Below, piece after piece: positions 21,125 to 28,586 of a DNA stretch of 33,837 bases (position 1 is its first letter; each line of letters begins with the position of its first letter). Under the pieces are notes generated by a model. The model did not search any database. It was not told the origin of the DNA and saw nothing but the letters and a program-made list of their open reading frames with translations. This stretch comes from JABIBT01 sp964481835 (lineage in GTDB: Archaea > Nanobdellota > Nanobdellia > SCGC-AAA011-G17 > PNOQ01): positions 1 through 33,837 of the forward strand of contig CAYZTT010000007.1 of assembly GCA_964481835.1 (NCBI GenBank), written 5' to 3'. The translations under genes and the position numbers were made by a program.

Positions 21125-22285
21125 ATGATTATAAAAGAGGTTAGAGCTAAGAAGATTAAGAATTCTAGAAATGAAGATACAATAGAAATATCTGTTAAAT
21201 CTAGTATTGGAAGGGCGAAGGCTTCTGCTCCTGCTGGAAAGAGTAAGGGGGCTCATGAAAAAGAATATTTTAAGGGAAGTGTTGATTCTATCATTAAGAA
21301 AATTAATTCTTCCGATAAATTAAGGGGAATCGAAATTGAAGAATTTGGGGATTTGAAAAAGATTGAGAGAGTTTCTGATTATGGGTCTAATCCTCGGGTT
21401 GCTTTGGAGTATGCCATACTAAAAAATTTCAAGAAGCCTTACGAGAAATTTAATTTTGGATATCGGCATCTAGCTATTCCCTTAGGAAATTCTATCGGCG
21501 GGGGATTGCATTCAAAGGGAAGAAAAAAACCCGATTTTCAGGAATTTTTAATTTATGTTGAGCATTGTAAGAGTTTCAAATCTAGAGTGAGAATTAATAA
21601 ATTAGTTTATGATTATTTAAAAAAAGCCATTTCTGCCAGGGATGAGAGATTTAATGGAGAGAGAAATGATGAGGGTGCTTGGAGAACTAATCTGAGCAAT
21701 ATTGAAGTTTTAGATTTACTTTATGAGACTGTAAAAGACTTGTCTAAAAAAACAGGCCATACAATAAGGATAGGAATTGATGTTGCTGCTAGCAGTTTTT
21801 ACAAAAATGGACTTTATTGTTATAAAAATTATGCTAGAAATAATAGAAATGTAAAATTGAATAAGAAAGAGCACATAGAGTTTTTAGCACACCTAGTTAA
21901 GAAGTATAGGATTGGATATTTAGAAGACCCTGTCGATGAAGATCATTTCCATGACTTTAAGGAGTTGAAAGGTTTGGTTAGGAATTGCTTAATTGTTGGA
22001 GATGATTTGACAGTAACTAATTTTAGTAGGGTTAAGAAAGCGAAAGGGAGTATTAATGCGGTTATAATTAAACCAAATCAGATTGGTTCGCTAATTGAAG
22101 TTAAGAGAGTTGTTGATTTTTGTAAATTGAATAGGATAAAAACAATATTTTCTCATCGATCTGGAGAAACTAAAGAGGATTTCTTGTCTGACTTGAGTTT
22201 TATGTTTGGGGCAGATTTTTTGAAGGCCGGCATCTATGGAAAGGAACGAGAAGTGAAATATAATCGTTTGAGGAAGATAAAATGA
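21125..22285 (+). CDS. eno: enolase (divergent, short)
   Basis: Enolase converts 2-phosphoglycerate to phosphoenolpyruvate. The 386-residue protein keeps the C-terminal signatures: IGIDVAASSFY with the first metal Asp, YLEDPVDEDHFHDF with the metal Glu, VGDDLTVTN, AVIIKPNQIGSL with the catalytic Lys, and FSHRSGET. The N-terminal half is divergent: the SGAST loop reads AGKSKG, lacking the usual metal-coordinating Ser, and GDEGGFAP reads NDEGAW, keeping the catalytic-region Glu. It is about 30-40 residues shorter than usual. It is probably still enolase, given the complete C-terminal active site. It overlaps the patatin gene by 4 bp. Confidence 0.9.
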   Translation: MIIKEVRAKKIKNSRNEDTIEISVKSSIGRAKASAPAGKSKGAHEKEYFKGSVDSIIKKINSSDKLRGIEIEEFGDLKKIERVSDYGSNPRVALEYAILKNFKKPYEKFNFGYRHLAIPLGNSIGGGLHSKGRKKPDFQEFLIYVEHCKSFKSRVRINKLVYDYLKKAISARDERFNGERNDEGAWRTNLSNIEVLDLLYETVKDLSKKTGHTIRIGIDVAASSFYKNGLYCYKNYARNNRNVKLNKKEHIEFLAHLVKKYRIGYLEDPVDEDHFHDFKELKGLVRNCLIVGDDLTVTNFSRVKKAKGSINAVIIKPNQIGSLIEVKRVVDFCKLNRIKTIFSHRSGETKEDFLSDLSFMFGADFLKAGIYGKEREVKYNRLRKIK

Positions 22286-23226
22286 AGAAAATAGGCTTGG
22301 CATTAAGTGGAGGTTCTGCAAAAGGATTGGCCCACATTGGAGTCTTGGAATCTCTAGAGAAGCACAAAATCAAGATCGATTATTTGGCGGGAACTAGCAT
22401 GGGCGCGGTTGTTGGTGCGCTTTATTCTTCTGGGATGTCAATTAGGGATTTGAAAAAGATTGCTACTACAACCAAATGGGAGAACCTTGTCGATTTTACT
22501 TTACCAGACAAGGGCATATTGACTGGGTATAAGATTGAGAAGTTTCTAAGGGTTTTACTTAAGAATAAGAAATTTAAGGATTTAGAGATTCCGATGTCAG
22601 TTATTGCTGCGGATGTACATAATGGGGAGAAGGTAATTTTTAGGAAGGGGGATGTTGCTAGTGCACTAAGGGCGAGCATCTCTATACCAAATGTTTTTGT
22701 TCCATATGAATATAACAATCGAGTTTTAGTCGATGGGGGGGTAGTGGCTCCAGTACCAGTGGATACTGTGAGGAATATGGGGGCCGATGTTGTTATTGCT
22801 ATTGATTTGTCTACTCAATTAAAAGATGTAGTTGTTAGCTCTAAGCCAGATAAGAATAAGAAATTTATGAAAAAACTAGAAAAAAAGATGATCGAACAAG
22901 AGATTGAAGAGATTAATAAATATGTTGCGAAAAAGAAGAATATCCCCTGGGTGTTAAAAAATATATTGGATCACCCAGAGAAAATAATGGAGTTTATGAA
23001 GAAACATAAGTTTAGGGGTCCAGAATTCTTAAGGATTACATCTAACTCCTTTAGTATTATGATTAATGAACTTAGTAAATATGCTTTGAATTCTGCAGAT
23101 TATGTGATAAGGCCGAAATTAGTAGGATTTCATAAATATGATTTTGATAGAGTAAAGAGTATAATTAGAAAAGGGAGTCGTGCTACTGAGGAATCTATTA
23201 GAGATATTAAGCGGCTGGTTAAGTAG
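22282..23226 (+). CDS. patatin-like phospholipase (RssA type)
   Basis: The family hydrolyses acyl esters of phospholipids. The 314-residue protein has the oxyanion-hole loop LALSGGSAKGLAHIGVLE, the nucleophile elbow GTSMG and the catalytic Asp in VLVDGGVVAPVP, so the Ser-Asp dyad is complete. A C-terminal extension of about 110 residues is basic and helical (KKLEKKMIEQEIEEINKYVAKKK). Archaeal lipids are ethers, so the natural substrate is unclear; host or bacterial lipids are a possibility for a symbiotic archaeon. There is no signal peptide. It is co-transcribed with eno. Confidence 0.92.
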   Translation: MKKIGLALSGGSAKGLAHIGVLESLEKHKIKIDYLAGTSMGAVVGALYSSGMSIRDLKKIATTTKWENLVDFTLPDKGILTGYKIEKFLRVLLKNKKFKDLEIPMSVIAADVHNGEKVIFRKGDVASALRASISIPNVFVPYEYNNRVLVDGGVVAPVPVDTVRNMGADVVIAIDLSTQLKDVVVSSKPDKNKKFMKKLEKKMIEQEIEEINKYVAKKKNIPWVLKNILDHPEKIMEFMKKHKFRGPEFLRITSNSFSIMINELSKYALNSADYVIRPKLVGFHKYDFDRVKSIIRKGSRATEESIRDIKRLVK

Positions 23227-23659
23227 GTTTATACTTTAACAATTCAGTTTTTATTTTTTCTATGATCTTTGGGTCTTGTTCGGGGGCCTTTAGGGGTGCC
23301 ATGCCCGCCCTATACTCGGGGTCTTCCCACGTTTGACCGGCAAATGCTCTTTTGGCATTATATCTTGGCACTACATGTGCGTGTAGATGTGGTACTTGGC
23401 CACCAAGCATTAGATAGTTCATCCGTGTTGGGTTGAATGAATGCCTTAACATTGAGTCTAATGCCCCAACAGACTCGAAATATGCACGTTCTTCTTCTTC
23501 GGTAATATTCCTTAGAACTTCCTCATGACGATTCAATACAATTAGGGATGCCCCCAATGTTGGCTGTTTAAAATTAAGTAAAATTGTCCATAATCCGTTA
23601 TCTCTCATAAAAGTCGGGTTACCTTCTGGATCAATATCGCACAATAAGCAGTCTTCCAT
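23219..23659 (-). CDS. HIT-family nucleotide hydrolase/transferase
   Basis: The 146-residue protein has an N-terminal CLLCDID zinc-type pair and the HIT motif HLHAHVVPRY. This is the histidine triad (H-x-H-x-H) that attacks the alpha phosphate of dinucleotide or nucleotide conjugates. LGASLIVLNRHEEVLRNITEEE is the usual preceding block. Substrate cannot be told. Its stop overlaps the end of the convergent patatin gene by 8 bp. Confidence 0.93.
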   Translation of the reverse strand: MEDCLLCDIDPEGNPTFMRDNGLWTILLNFKQPTLGASLIVLNRHEEVLRNITEEEERAYFESVGALDSMLRHSFNPTRMNYLMLGGQVPHLHAHVVPRYNAKRAFAGQTWEDPEYRAGMAPLKAPEQDPKIIEKIKTELLKYKPT

Positions 23660-23745
23660 GCAGGGGGGATATATGCGGGGCTTTTAAACATTTCTCTTGA
23701 GTTAAATAAAAAGTTTTATAAAGAGTTAACTTTGCCAAATAGAAG

Positions 23746-24345
23746 ATGACAGAAGAAAATTTATTAGTGGTATTAGATGACTACTTGAAGGCCGGAATTC
23801 ACATTGGTACTAAGTTTAGAACTAAATTTATGAGTAAGTTTATTTACAAGGTTAGGCCAGATGGACTGTCTGTTTTGAATGTGGATCAGATTAATGATAG
23901 GATTCAAAATGCTATTAATTTAATGGATCAATTTTCCCCGGAAGAAATATTAGTTGTTTGTAGGAGAGAGAATGGCTGGAAACCTGCAAAGATGTTTTCT
24001 AAGGTTACTGGCATTAGGGTTATTACTGGGAGATACCCTCCAGGACTATTAACTAATACTGATTTGGAAGACTTTATTGAAGCAAAGTTATTAGTTGTTA
24101 GTGATCCATGGCCAGACAAGAATGCGGTAGAAGATGGCGCAAAATTAGGAATTCCAGTTGTTGCCTTTTGTGATACGAATAATGAAGTAAATAATGTTGA
24201 TTTAGTTATCCCTTGTAATAATAAAGGAAAGAAAAGCTTAGCAATTCTATATTGGATTTTGGCGAAGGAGTACATGAAGTTAAAAGGAATGATTAAATCT
24301 GATGAAGACTTCAAATATAGTATTGATGACTTTACTGCTGAGTAA
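23746..24345 (+). CDS. rpsB: 30S ribosomal protein S2
   Basis: The 199-residue protein is archaeal/eukaryotic-type S2: DDYLKAGIHIGTKFRTKFMSKFIYKVRPDGLSVLNVDQINDRI, GRYPPGLLTN and SDPWPDKNAVEDGAKLGIPVVAFCDTNNEVNNVDLVIPCNNKGKKSLAILYWILAKE. All are diagnostic. TTTTATAAAG near 23713-23722 is its TATA box and gives a leaderless or short-leader mRNA. In most archaea rpsB follows rpoK and eno, as it does here after two inserted genes. Confidence 0.97.
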   Translation: MTEENLLVVLDDYLKAGIHIGTKFRTKFMSKFIYKVRPDGLSVLNVDQINDRIQNAINLMDQFSPEEILVVCRRENGWKPAKMFSKVTGIRVITGRYPPGLLTNTDLEDFIEAKLLVVSDPWPDKNAVEDGAKLGIPVVAFCDTNNEVNNVDLVIPCNNKGKKSLAILYWILAKEYMKLKGMIKSDEDFKYSIDDFTAE

Positions 24346-24354
24346 TCAAGGTAG

Positions 24355-24364
24355 TTTTATATAA
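24355..24364 (+). promoter_or_regulatory. TATA box of the putative ncRNA
   Basis: TTTTATATAA is centred at 24359.5. Using the 24-25 bp spacing seen for other first genes in this window, transcription would begin at about 24384, which coincides with the 5' strand of the closing stem of the RNA at 24383. Confidence 0.6.
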
Positions 24365-24382
24365 TTTTTTGAATATCTCTAA

Positions 24383-24474
24383 TTGTATTGGCAGAGCAAT
24401 ATTAGATTTGTTGACCTTGGTTAACTTAGGAGAAATCTTTGGGTTTTTCGTCTTTTACTCAGATGCCAATACAA
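24383..24474 (+). ncRNA. putative structured non-coding RNA, about 92 nt, three-way junction
   Basis: There is no convincing ORF in this stretch. TTGTATTGGCA (24383-24393) is perfectly complementary to TGCCAATACAA (24464-24474), giving an 11-bp closing stem. Inside, AGATTT (24404-24409) pairs with AAATCT (24433-24438). Stacked on it, GTTGAC (24410-24415) and GTTAAC (24420-24425) form six pairs closed by a CUUG tetraloop, leaving a 7-nt 3' bulge. TGGGT (24440-24444) and ACTCA (24457-24461) form a third helix with a 12-nt loop. The fold is a compact three-way junction. A TATA box sits at the right distance upstream. The RNA is not a tRNA, 5S rRNA or RNase P RNA. An ACA lies directly after the seven inner pairs, as in H/ACA guides, but the pocket geometry does not fit well. 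Confidence 0.6.
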
Positions 24475-24510
24475 ATAATTTTGAGCGAGAACCCTCTATT
24501 GAAAATGGGT

Positions 24511-24527
24511 AATTGTTGTTTTTATTT
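24511..24527 (+). terminator. T-rich tract after the ncRNA
   Basis: A T-rich stretch (TTGTTGTTTTTATTT) follows the ncRNA by about 37 nt and meets the stop codon of the convergent 38-residue gene. It can act as an archaeal oligo-T terminator for the plus-strand transcript. Confidence 0.4.
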
Positions 24528-24642
24528 AATCTTCGTTATACCCCATCATAAATCCGCCTTCTTCAGGAGAGATTTCATCGGATTCTGTTTTCTTTTCAAT
24601 GATATCTTCCTGATAGACCTCTTCTTCATGATATTCTTCCAT
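24526..24642 (-). CDS. 38-residue acidic protein
   Basis: A minus-strand frame from ATG (24642) to TAA (24526) encodes 38 residues with a strongly acidic N-terminal half and a C-terminal SPEEGGFMMGYNED. TTTTTAAGTA, read on the minus strand around 24662-24670, is centred about 25 bp upstream, matching leaderless genes of this window. I have an impression that short acidic proteins ending in a Gly-Phe-Met-x-Gly-Tyr motif recur in DPANN genomes, but I cannot check this. Function is unknown. Confidence 0.6.
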   Translation of the reverse strand: MEEYHEEEVYQEDIIEKKTESDEISPEEGGFMMGYNED

Positions 24643-24732
24643 ATTAAGGGGGAGTGAGAAGATACTTAAAAATTTTATGAAAGTGGACTAAAAAGAAAAA
24701 TTTAAAAAGAAATTTTTCAAGATTTAGTGTAG

Positions 24733-25662
24733 ATGATTAGGTCCCTTAAATATTCTGGCAGTAAAGTTAGTAAGAGCCTTGTGAGTGTGGGTCCTGCAGA
24801 TAGACTGTGGATTGATGCTTCAAACCCTACAGCAAGCGAAATGAAAAGGATTAGCAAGCTTACTGGAATTTATATTAGGGATGTACAGAACGTATTGGCT
24901 AGGAATGTTTTGCCAAGAACCATTGATCGAAAAAATTATGCAGTGGTTATTTTGAGGGCCATGAACCCCAAGAAAGGCTATGCTCCGCTGGGGATTTTTA
25001 TAAGCAATAAGTTTATTGTTACAGTCCATACAACCAGGATATATGCCGTTGAAGATTTGTTTGAGTTGGTTGGGAAAGAACCTAAAGAATTTTTTTCTAA
25101 AGGGGTTGTCTATATATTTTTTAGGATCGCTTCGTATGTTACTAATAAATTTAGATCGGAACTGGATAAACTAGAAGATAATGTTGATAAGTTGGAGGAT
25201 GAGATTTTAGCAGGCAAGGTAGATAAGCCTACGAAAATATTTGACCTTAAGGAAAAGGTTATGAATACCCGGAGGGCACTTACAACTAATCGAGATTTAA
25301 TCGATGTAATTTTTGGGGGATACTCGAAATATCTTGCTTCGAAAAAACAAAATTGGCTATCCGAACTCAGGATTGAGATGTCTCAAGTTGTTTCTATTAC
25401 TGAATTATTGAGGGATAGACTTACAGGGGCCATGGATATGTATATGAGTTCAATCTCAAATAAATTAAATGATATTATGAGGGGATTTACTGTTATTGCT
25501 TCTCTAGTTCTGGTTCCTACCTTGATTTCTGGGATATGGGGAATGAACTTTGCTAAAATTCCTTTCTTTGATAATCAGTTTGGATTCTATGTTCCTTTAT
25601 TACTTATGCTGATCAGTGTTGCTTTATTGACAATGTGGTTTAAGAAGAAGAAATGGATGTAA
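24733..25662 (+). CDS. corA: CorA-family magnesium/cobalt transporter
   Basis: The 309-residue protein has the CorA layout: a soluble N-terminal alpha/beta domain, long charged helices (about 140-260, with ELDKLEDNVDKLEDEIL) forming the funnel, and two C-terminal membrane helices. The first ends in the GMN selectivity motif (SGIWGMNF), followed by a short loop and a basic KKKKWM tail. Two-TM, GMN-containing and of normal length, it should form a pentameric Mg2+ channel. It overlaps the DUF192 gene by 10 bp. Confidence 0.95.
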   Translation: MIRSLKYSGSKVSKSLVSVGPADRLWIDASNPTASEMKRISKLTGIYIRDVQNVLARNVLPRTIDRKNYAVVILRAMNPKKGYAPLGIFISNKFIVTVHTTRIYAVEDLFELVGKEPKEFFSKGVVYIFFRIASYVTNKFRSELDKLEDNVDKLEDEILAGKVDKPTKIFDLKEKVMNTRRALTTNRDLIDVIFGGYSKYLASKKQNWLSELRIEMSQVVSITELLRDRLTGAMDMYMSSISNKLNDIMRGFTVIASLVLVPTLISGIWGMNFAKIPFFDNQFGFYVPLLLMLISVALLTMWFKKKKWM

Positions 25663-25994
25663 ATTTGAAATCTAAGGATGTGGATTATAAAGCAAAGGTT
25701 TGTGATGATTTTTTTTCTAAACTTAGGGGCTTGATGTTTTCTAAGAAATTGAAGGAAGGAGAATGTATCATTCTCTCGAATGATTATGAATCTAGAATTA
25801 ATTCTGCCATACATATGTTGTTTGTATTTTTCCCTTTAGATGTTATTTTTTTAGATTCAGAGAAAAAAGTTGTTGATGTTAGGAAGGCGAATCCCTTTGT
25901 TTCTTTGATTATCCCAAGAAAAAGGGCACAACATGTTGTTGAGATGAATGCTGGAGAAAATCTGTTAAAAATTGGTGACAAGGTTAGTTTTTAA
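25653..25994 (+). CDS. DUF192 protein
   Basis: The 113-residue protein matches DUF192: KVCDDFFSKLRGLMFSKKLKEGECIIL, then SAIHMLFVFFPLDVIFLDSEKKVVDV and a late block ending in HVVEMNAGENLLKIGDKV. The -RGLMF- and -IHMLFVFFPLDVIFLD- blocks are characteristic. Many relatives are secreted, but this one lacks a signal peptide. Function unknown. It starts within the end of corA and is translated from the same mRNA. Confidence 0.9.
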   Translation: MDVNLKSKDVDYKAKVCDDFFSKLRGLMFSKKLKEGECIILSNDYESRINSAIHMLFVFFPLDVIFLDSEKKVVDVRKANPFVSLIIPRKRAQHVVEMNAGENLLKIGDKVSF

Positions 25995-26277
25995 TTTTGC
26001 ATGTTTTGCATTTTCTTTTTCTATAAAAGAAATAAATGCTCAAAAATAAGAATAATATTCCTACTGAGATTATCCAGATATTGTTGTCATACAGGAAACC
26101 TGTACTTATTCCTAAGAAGGATAATATTAGCGCAACTATTGGTATTGTGCATGCGATACAGATTCCTAATGCGCCAGCAATTGCGCCAAGCACTCCTAAA
26201 AGAATTACAAATAGAGAAACGACTGCTCCCCAGATATCTCCTCTTTTTAGTAACTTTAACGGATTCTTAGTTTTCAT
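25984..26277 (-). CDS. small cysteine-containing membrane protein
   Basis: The 97-residue protein has two or three membrane segments. The first contains a C-x-x-C (GICIACTIP), and the basic C-terminus contains another C-x-x-C (KCKTCK). This layout resembles small thiol-dependent metal transport proteins of the MerT/MerF type, but similarity is at the level of pattern only. It converges on the DUF192 gene with an 11-bp overlap of ends. Confidence 0.65.
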   Translation of the reverse strand: MKTKNPLKLLKRGDIWGAVVSLFVILLGVLGAIAGALGICIACTIPIVALILSFLGISTGFLYDNNIWIISVGILFLFLSIYFFYRKRKCKTCKIKN

Positions 26278-26322
26278 TTTGATAAAATTATAAACAATAC
26301 TTATAATGGCTATGGAACCGAA

Positions 26323-26484
26323 CTATTTTTTTATATTATCTAAAAGGCATAGGACCTGTTTTGTAATTACAATACTTAGAAATGTAACTATTATCAGCGC
26401 CCTTGGGAATGTTGAAGACAAATCTACTAGGGGGCCTTGTATTGCTAGGAGTGAAAGTCTTATCCCTTCCAATATGGATTGCAT
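26323..26484 (-). CDS. 53-residue membrane protein
   Basis: A minus-strand frame from ATG (26484) to TAG (26323) encodes 53 residues: an amphipathic start (SILEGIRLSLLAIQGPLVDLSS), one membrane helix (about 28-40, ALIIVTFLSIVIT) and a basic end. TTTAAA at 26506-26511 is centred exactly 24.5 bp before the ATG, the same distance as for the RHS and GGDEF genes. The opposite-strand frame over this region lacks comparable support. Function unknown. Confidence 0.6.
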   Translation of the reverse strand: MQSILEGIRLSLLAIQGPLVDLSSTFPRALIIVTFLSIVITKQVLCLLDNIKK

Positions 26485-26505
26485 ACCCTATTTTTCAATT
26501 TTTTA

Positions 26506-26511
26506 TTTAAA
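26506..26511 (-). promoter_or_regulatory. TATA box for the 53-residue membrane protein gene
   Basis: TTTAAA is centred at 26508.5, which is 24.5 bp upstream of the minus-strand ATG at 26484. The box supports a leaderless gene on this strand. Confidence 0.6.
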
Positions 26512-26579
26512 AAGATTTCGAAATTATTTATAAATAAATATGGAAAGTTATATAAATTAAGGGTGTGGCATTTAGTTAA

Positions 26580-27917
26580 ATGATTAAGGTATTTCCTGTT
26601 GGCGGATATAATGAAGTTGGAAAAAATATGACTGCTGTTCAGGTCGATGATGAAGTAGTTATATTTGATATGGGGTTTTTCCTTCCTAAACTTGTTGCTT
26701 TCGAAGAAGAGGGGGGAGACCGGAGAAATTTAACGGCAAAAGGTTTGATGCGCCTTGGAGCAATTCCAGATGATTCATGTTTAGATTCTGTGAGGGATAA
26801 AGTTAAAGCGATAGTTCCTGGGCACTGCCATTTAGATCATATTGGGGCAATTCCTTATTTGGCAGATAAGTATGGTTGCCCAGTTATTGGGACACCATAT
26901 ACATTAGAAGTTTTGAAATCACTATTGAAAGATGAGAGGCTAAAAATACATAATAATTTTATAGAGTTGCTTGGTGGAGAAAGGCATAAAATTTCTAAAA
27001 ATTTAAGTGTTGAACTTATTCATGTTACCCATTCTACTGCACATGCTACGCTGGTTGTTTTGCATACAAAATATGGGGCGATTGTGTACGGTAATGATTT
27101 CAAATTAGATAACAACCCTGTTTTGTGGGATACTCCAGATTATAAACGAATGAAGAGAGTTGCTAGGAATGGAGTCAAGCTATTGATTATGGATACATTG
27201 TATTCAGATACCCCTGGTAAAACCCCGAGTGAGAAGGTTGCAAGGGAGTTATTGCGGGATGTTATGTTGGGAACGCATGGAGAAGGACATGCAATGATTG
27301 TTACTTCTTTTGCCAGCCAGCTGGCGAGGATACACTCTGCCATTGAGTTTGGAAAAAAATTGAATAGAAAGGTAATTGTTCTTGGCAGGAGCATGCATAA
27401 ATATATCACTGCGGCCGAGAGGGTTGGTTTAGTTGATTTTTCTAAAAAGGTCGAAATAGTCCAATATGCAAGACAGGCAGAAGGAAGATTGAGGCAGATT
27501 GATAAGAAAGGAAGGGATAAATATCTGATTTTATGTACTGGAAACCAGGCGGAGCCGGGGGCTATATTGACTCGGATATCCCGTGGAGAGTTGCCCTTTA
27601 AATTTAAACCAGATGACCATGTTGTTTTTTCATGTAAGACTATTCCGGTAAGTCCCAATATTGAGAATCGGAAAATGATGGAGAATAGATTGAAGAGGAA
27701 TAAAGCTAGATTATTTACAAATGTCCATTCTGGGGGGCATATCTACAAGGAAGATATGAGGGATATGGTTAAGATTTTTCAACCAGAGCATTTAATTCCG
27801 TGCCAGGGAAGTCATGGGCACATGGAAGGGTTTATTGAATTGGGACAGGAAGAGGGATATAAGTTAAGCAAAACAATACATATGTTAAATAATGGTCAAC
27901 CACTCAAATTAAAATGA
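26580..27917 (+). CDS. RNase J-type ribonuclease (metallo-beta-lactamase/beta-CASP)
   Basis: This is a 5'-3' exoribonuclease or endonuclease of the MBL/beta-CASP family. The 445-residue protein starts with the RNase J motif PVGGYNEVGKNMTAV. It has the metal site H82-x-H84-x-D86-H87 (GHCHLDHIGAIP), THSTAHATLVVLHTKYGAIVYGNDFKLDN, and beta-CASP blocks (VTSFASQLARI, ILCTGNQAEPGAILTRIS). The late HSGGH and PCQGSHGHMEGF motifs replace the usual HVSGH and PVHGE. There is no C-terminal extension, as in archaeal aRNase J. It heads a four-gene operon of ATGA overlaps. Confidence 0.93.
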   Translation: MIKVFPVGGYNEVGKNMTAVQVDDEVVIFDMGFFLPKLVAFEEEGGDRRNLTAKGLMRLGAIPDDSCLDSVRDKVKAIVPGHCHLDHIGAIPYLADKYGCPVIGTPYTLEVLKSLLKDERLKIHNNFIELLGGERHKISKNLSVELIHVTHSTAHATLVVLHTKYGAIVYGNDFKLDNNPVLWDTPDYKRMKRVARNGVKLLIMDTLYSDTPGKTPSEKVARELLRDVMLGTHGEGHAMIVTSFASQLARIHSAIEFGKKLNRKVIVLGRSMHKYITAAERVGLVDFSKKVEIVQYARQAEGRLRQIDKKGRDKYLILCTGNQAEPGAILTRISRGELPFKFKPDDHVVFSCKTIPVSPNIENRKMMENRLKRNKARLFTNVHSGGHIYKEDMRDMVKIFQPEHLIPCQGSHGHMEGFIELGQEEGYKLSKTIHMLNNGQPLKLK

Positions 27918-28159
27918 TTGTTTTTGATTATAGTGCAGCATGGAAAACTTTTTGGATAGTTGCTCTGCTGGTTTGGAATCTCCCTTGGAAGGGTGTTGCT
28001 TTATGGAAGGCGGCAAGACGAAAGGAAGTGGGGTGGTTTATTTTAATATTTCTGATTCAAACTATGGCCATTTTGGAGATATTTTATTTGTTTTGGATAG
28101 TTAGGGAGAATAAAAATAATTATAAGACGGCTAGGAGATGGTGGAAAAGGAAAAGATGA
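27914..28159 (+). CDS. DUF5652-like two-TM protein
   Basis: The 81-residue protein has two membrane helices separated by a short basic loop. Its block TFWIVALLVWNLPWKGVALWKAARR and FLIQTMAILEIFYLFWI match the DUF5652 pattern (WKG-x-ALWKAAR). Function unknown. It overlaps the RNase J gene by 4 bp and the next gene by 4 bp. Confidence 0.8.
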   Translation: MIVFDYSAAWKTFWIVALLVWNLPWKGVALWKAARRKEVGWFILIFLIQTMAILEIFYLFWIVRENKNNYKTARRWWKRKR

Positions 28160-28314
28160 ATTTTGTTAAATCTTTATCTGGTTTTTTGGCAATTCTTCTA
28201 GTTGCAATTTTTGTTTTAGCTATAATGAGTATAGTTGCTTGGGTTGTTTTTTGGATTGTGATTATTGCTGGAGGAATTTATGCGTTTAAAGTTTTGCCGA
28301 GGTTAAAAAAATGA
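28156..28314 (+). CDS. 52-residue membrane protein
   Basis: ATG 28156 to TGA 28312-28314 encodes 52 residues, nearly all hydrophobic: one long or two short membrane helices (about 9-44) ending in a basic RLKK tail. Both ends overlap neighbours at ATGA, which supports it as a real gene in the RNase J operon. Function unknown. Confidence 0.7.
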   Translation: MNFVKSLSGFLAILLVAIFVLAIMSIVAWVVFWIVIIAGGIYAFKVLPRLKK

Positions 28315-28538
28315 GCGGGGCTGGAGATGGGAAGAAGTTGTTGAAGGATGTAAAAGTTTATGTTCATGAGAAAGGCAAATCGGGTGCTCGGGTTACACAT
28401 ATTGATATTGAGGGAAAAGATATAGCCAAGATAATCAAAGATGGAGAGATTAGCTTTGTGAAGGGCAAAAAAGGAGGAATTTTTATTGCTCTTAAACAAG
28501 AAATGATTGGACGGGCTGAGAAACTACTTAAGAAATAG
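28311..28538 (+). CDS. small soluble protein in RNase J operon
   Basis: The 75-residue protein is basic and predicted soluble, with beta-rich blocks (VKVYVHEKGKSGARVTHIDIEG, EISFVKGKKGGIFIALKQ) and a C-terminal helix (GRAEKLLKK). I do not recognise it. Linkage to RNase J by tight overlaps hints at an RNA-related or membrane-adaptor role without further evidence. Confidence 0.65.
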   Translation: MSGAGDGKKLLKDVKVYVHEKGKSGARVTHIDIEGKDIAKIIKDGEISFVKGKKGGIFIALKQEMIGRAEKLLKK

Positions 28539-28586
28539 ATTTTGGAGTATAATTATCTTTAATAAATTATTTTACTGTTCTGGTTT

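Noticed and set aside
24383..24476. Assignment of the structured RNA as an H/ACA guide
   Set aside because: An ACA follows the inner part of the closing stem, but the distance from the upper stem to ACA is about 32 nt instead of 14-16, and no kink-turn is evident.
26306..26533. Plus-strand 75-codon frame
   Set aside because: The opposite strand carries a 53-residue frame with a TATA box at the exact distance. The plus-strand frame has neither promoter nor sensible composition.
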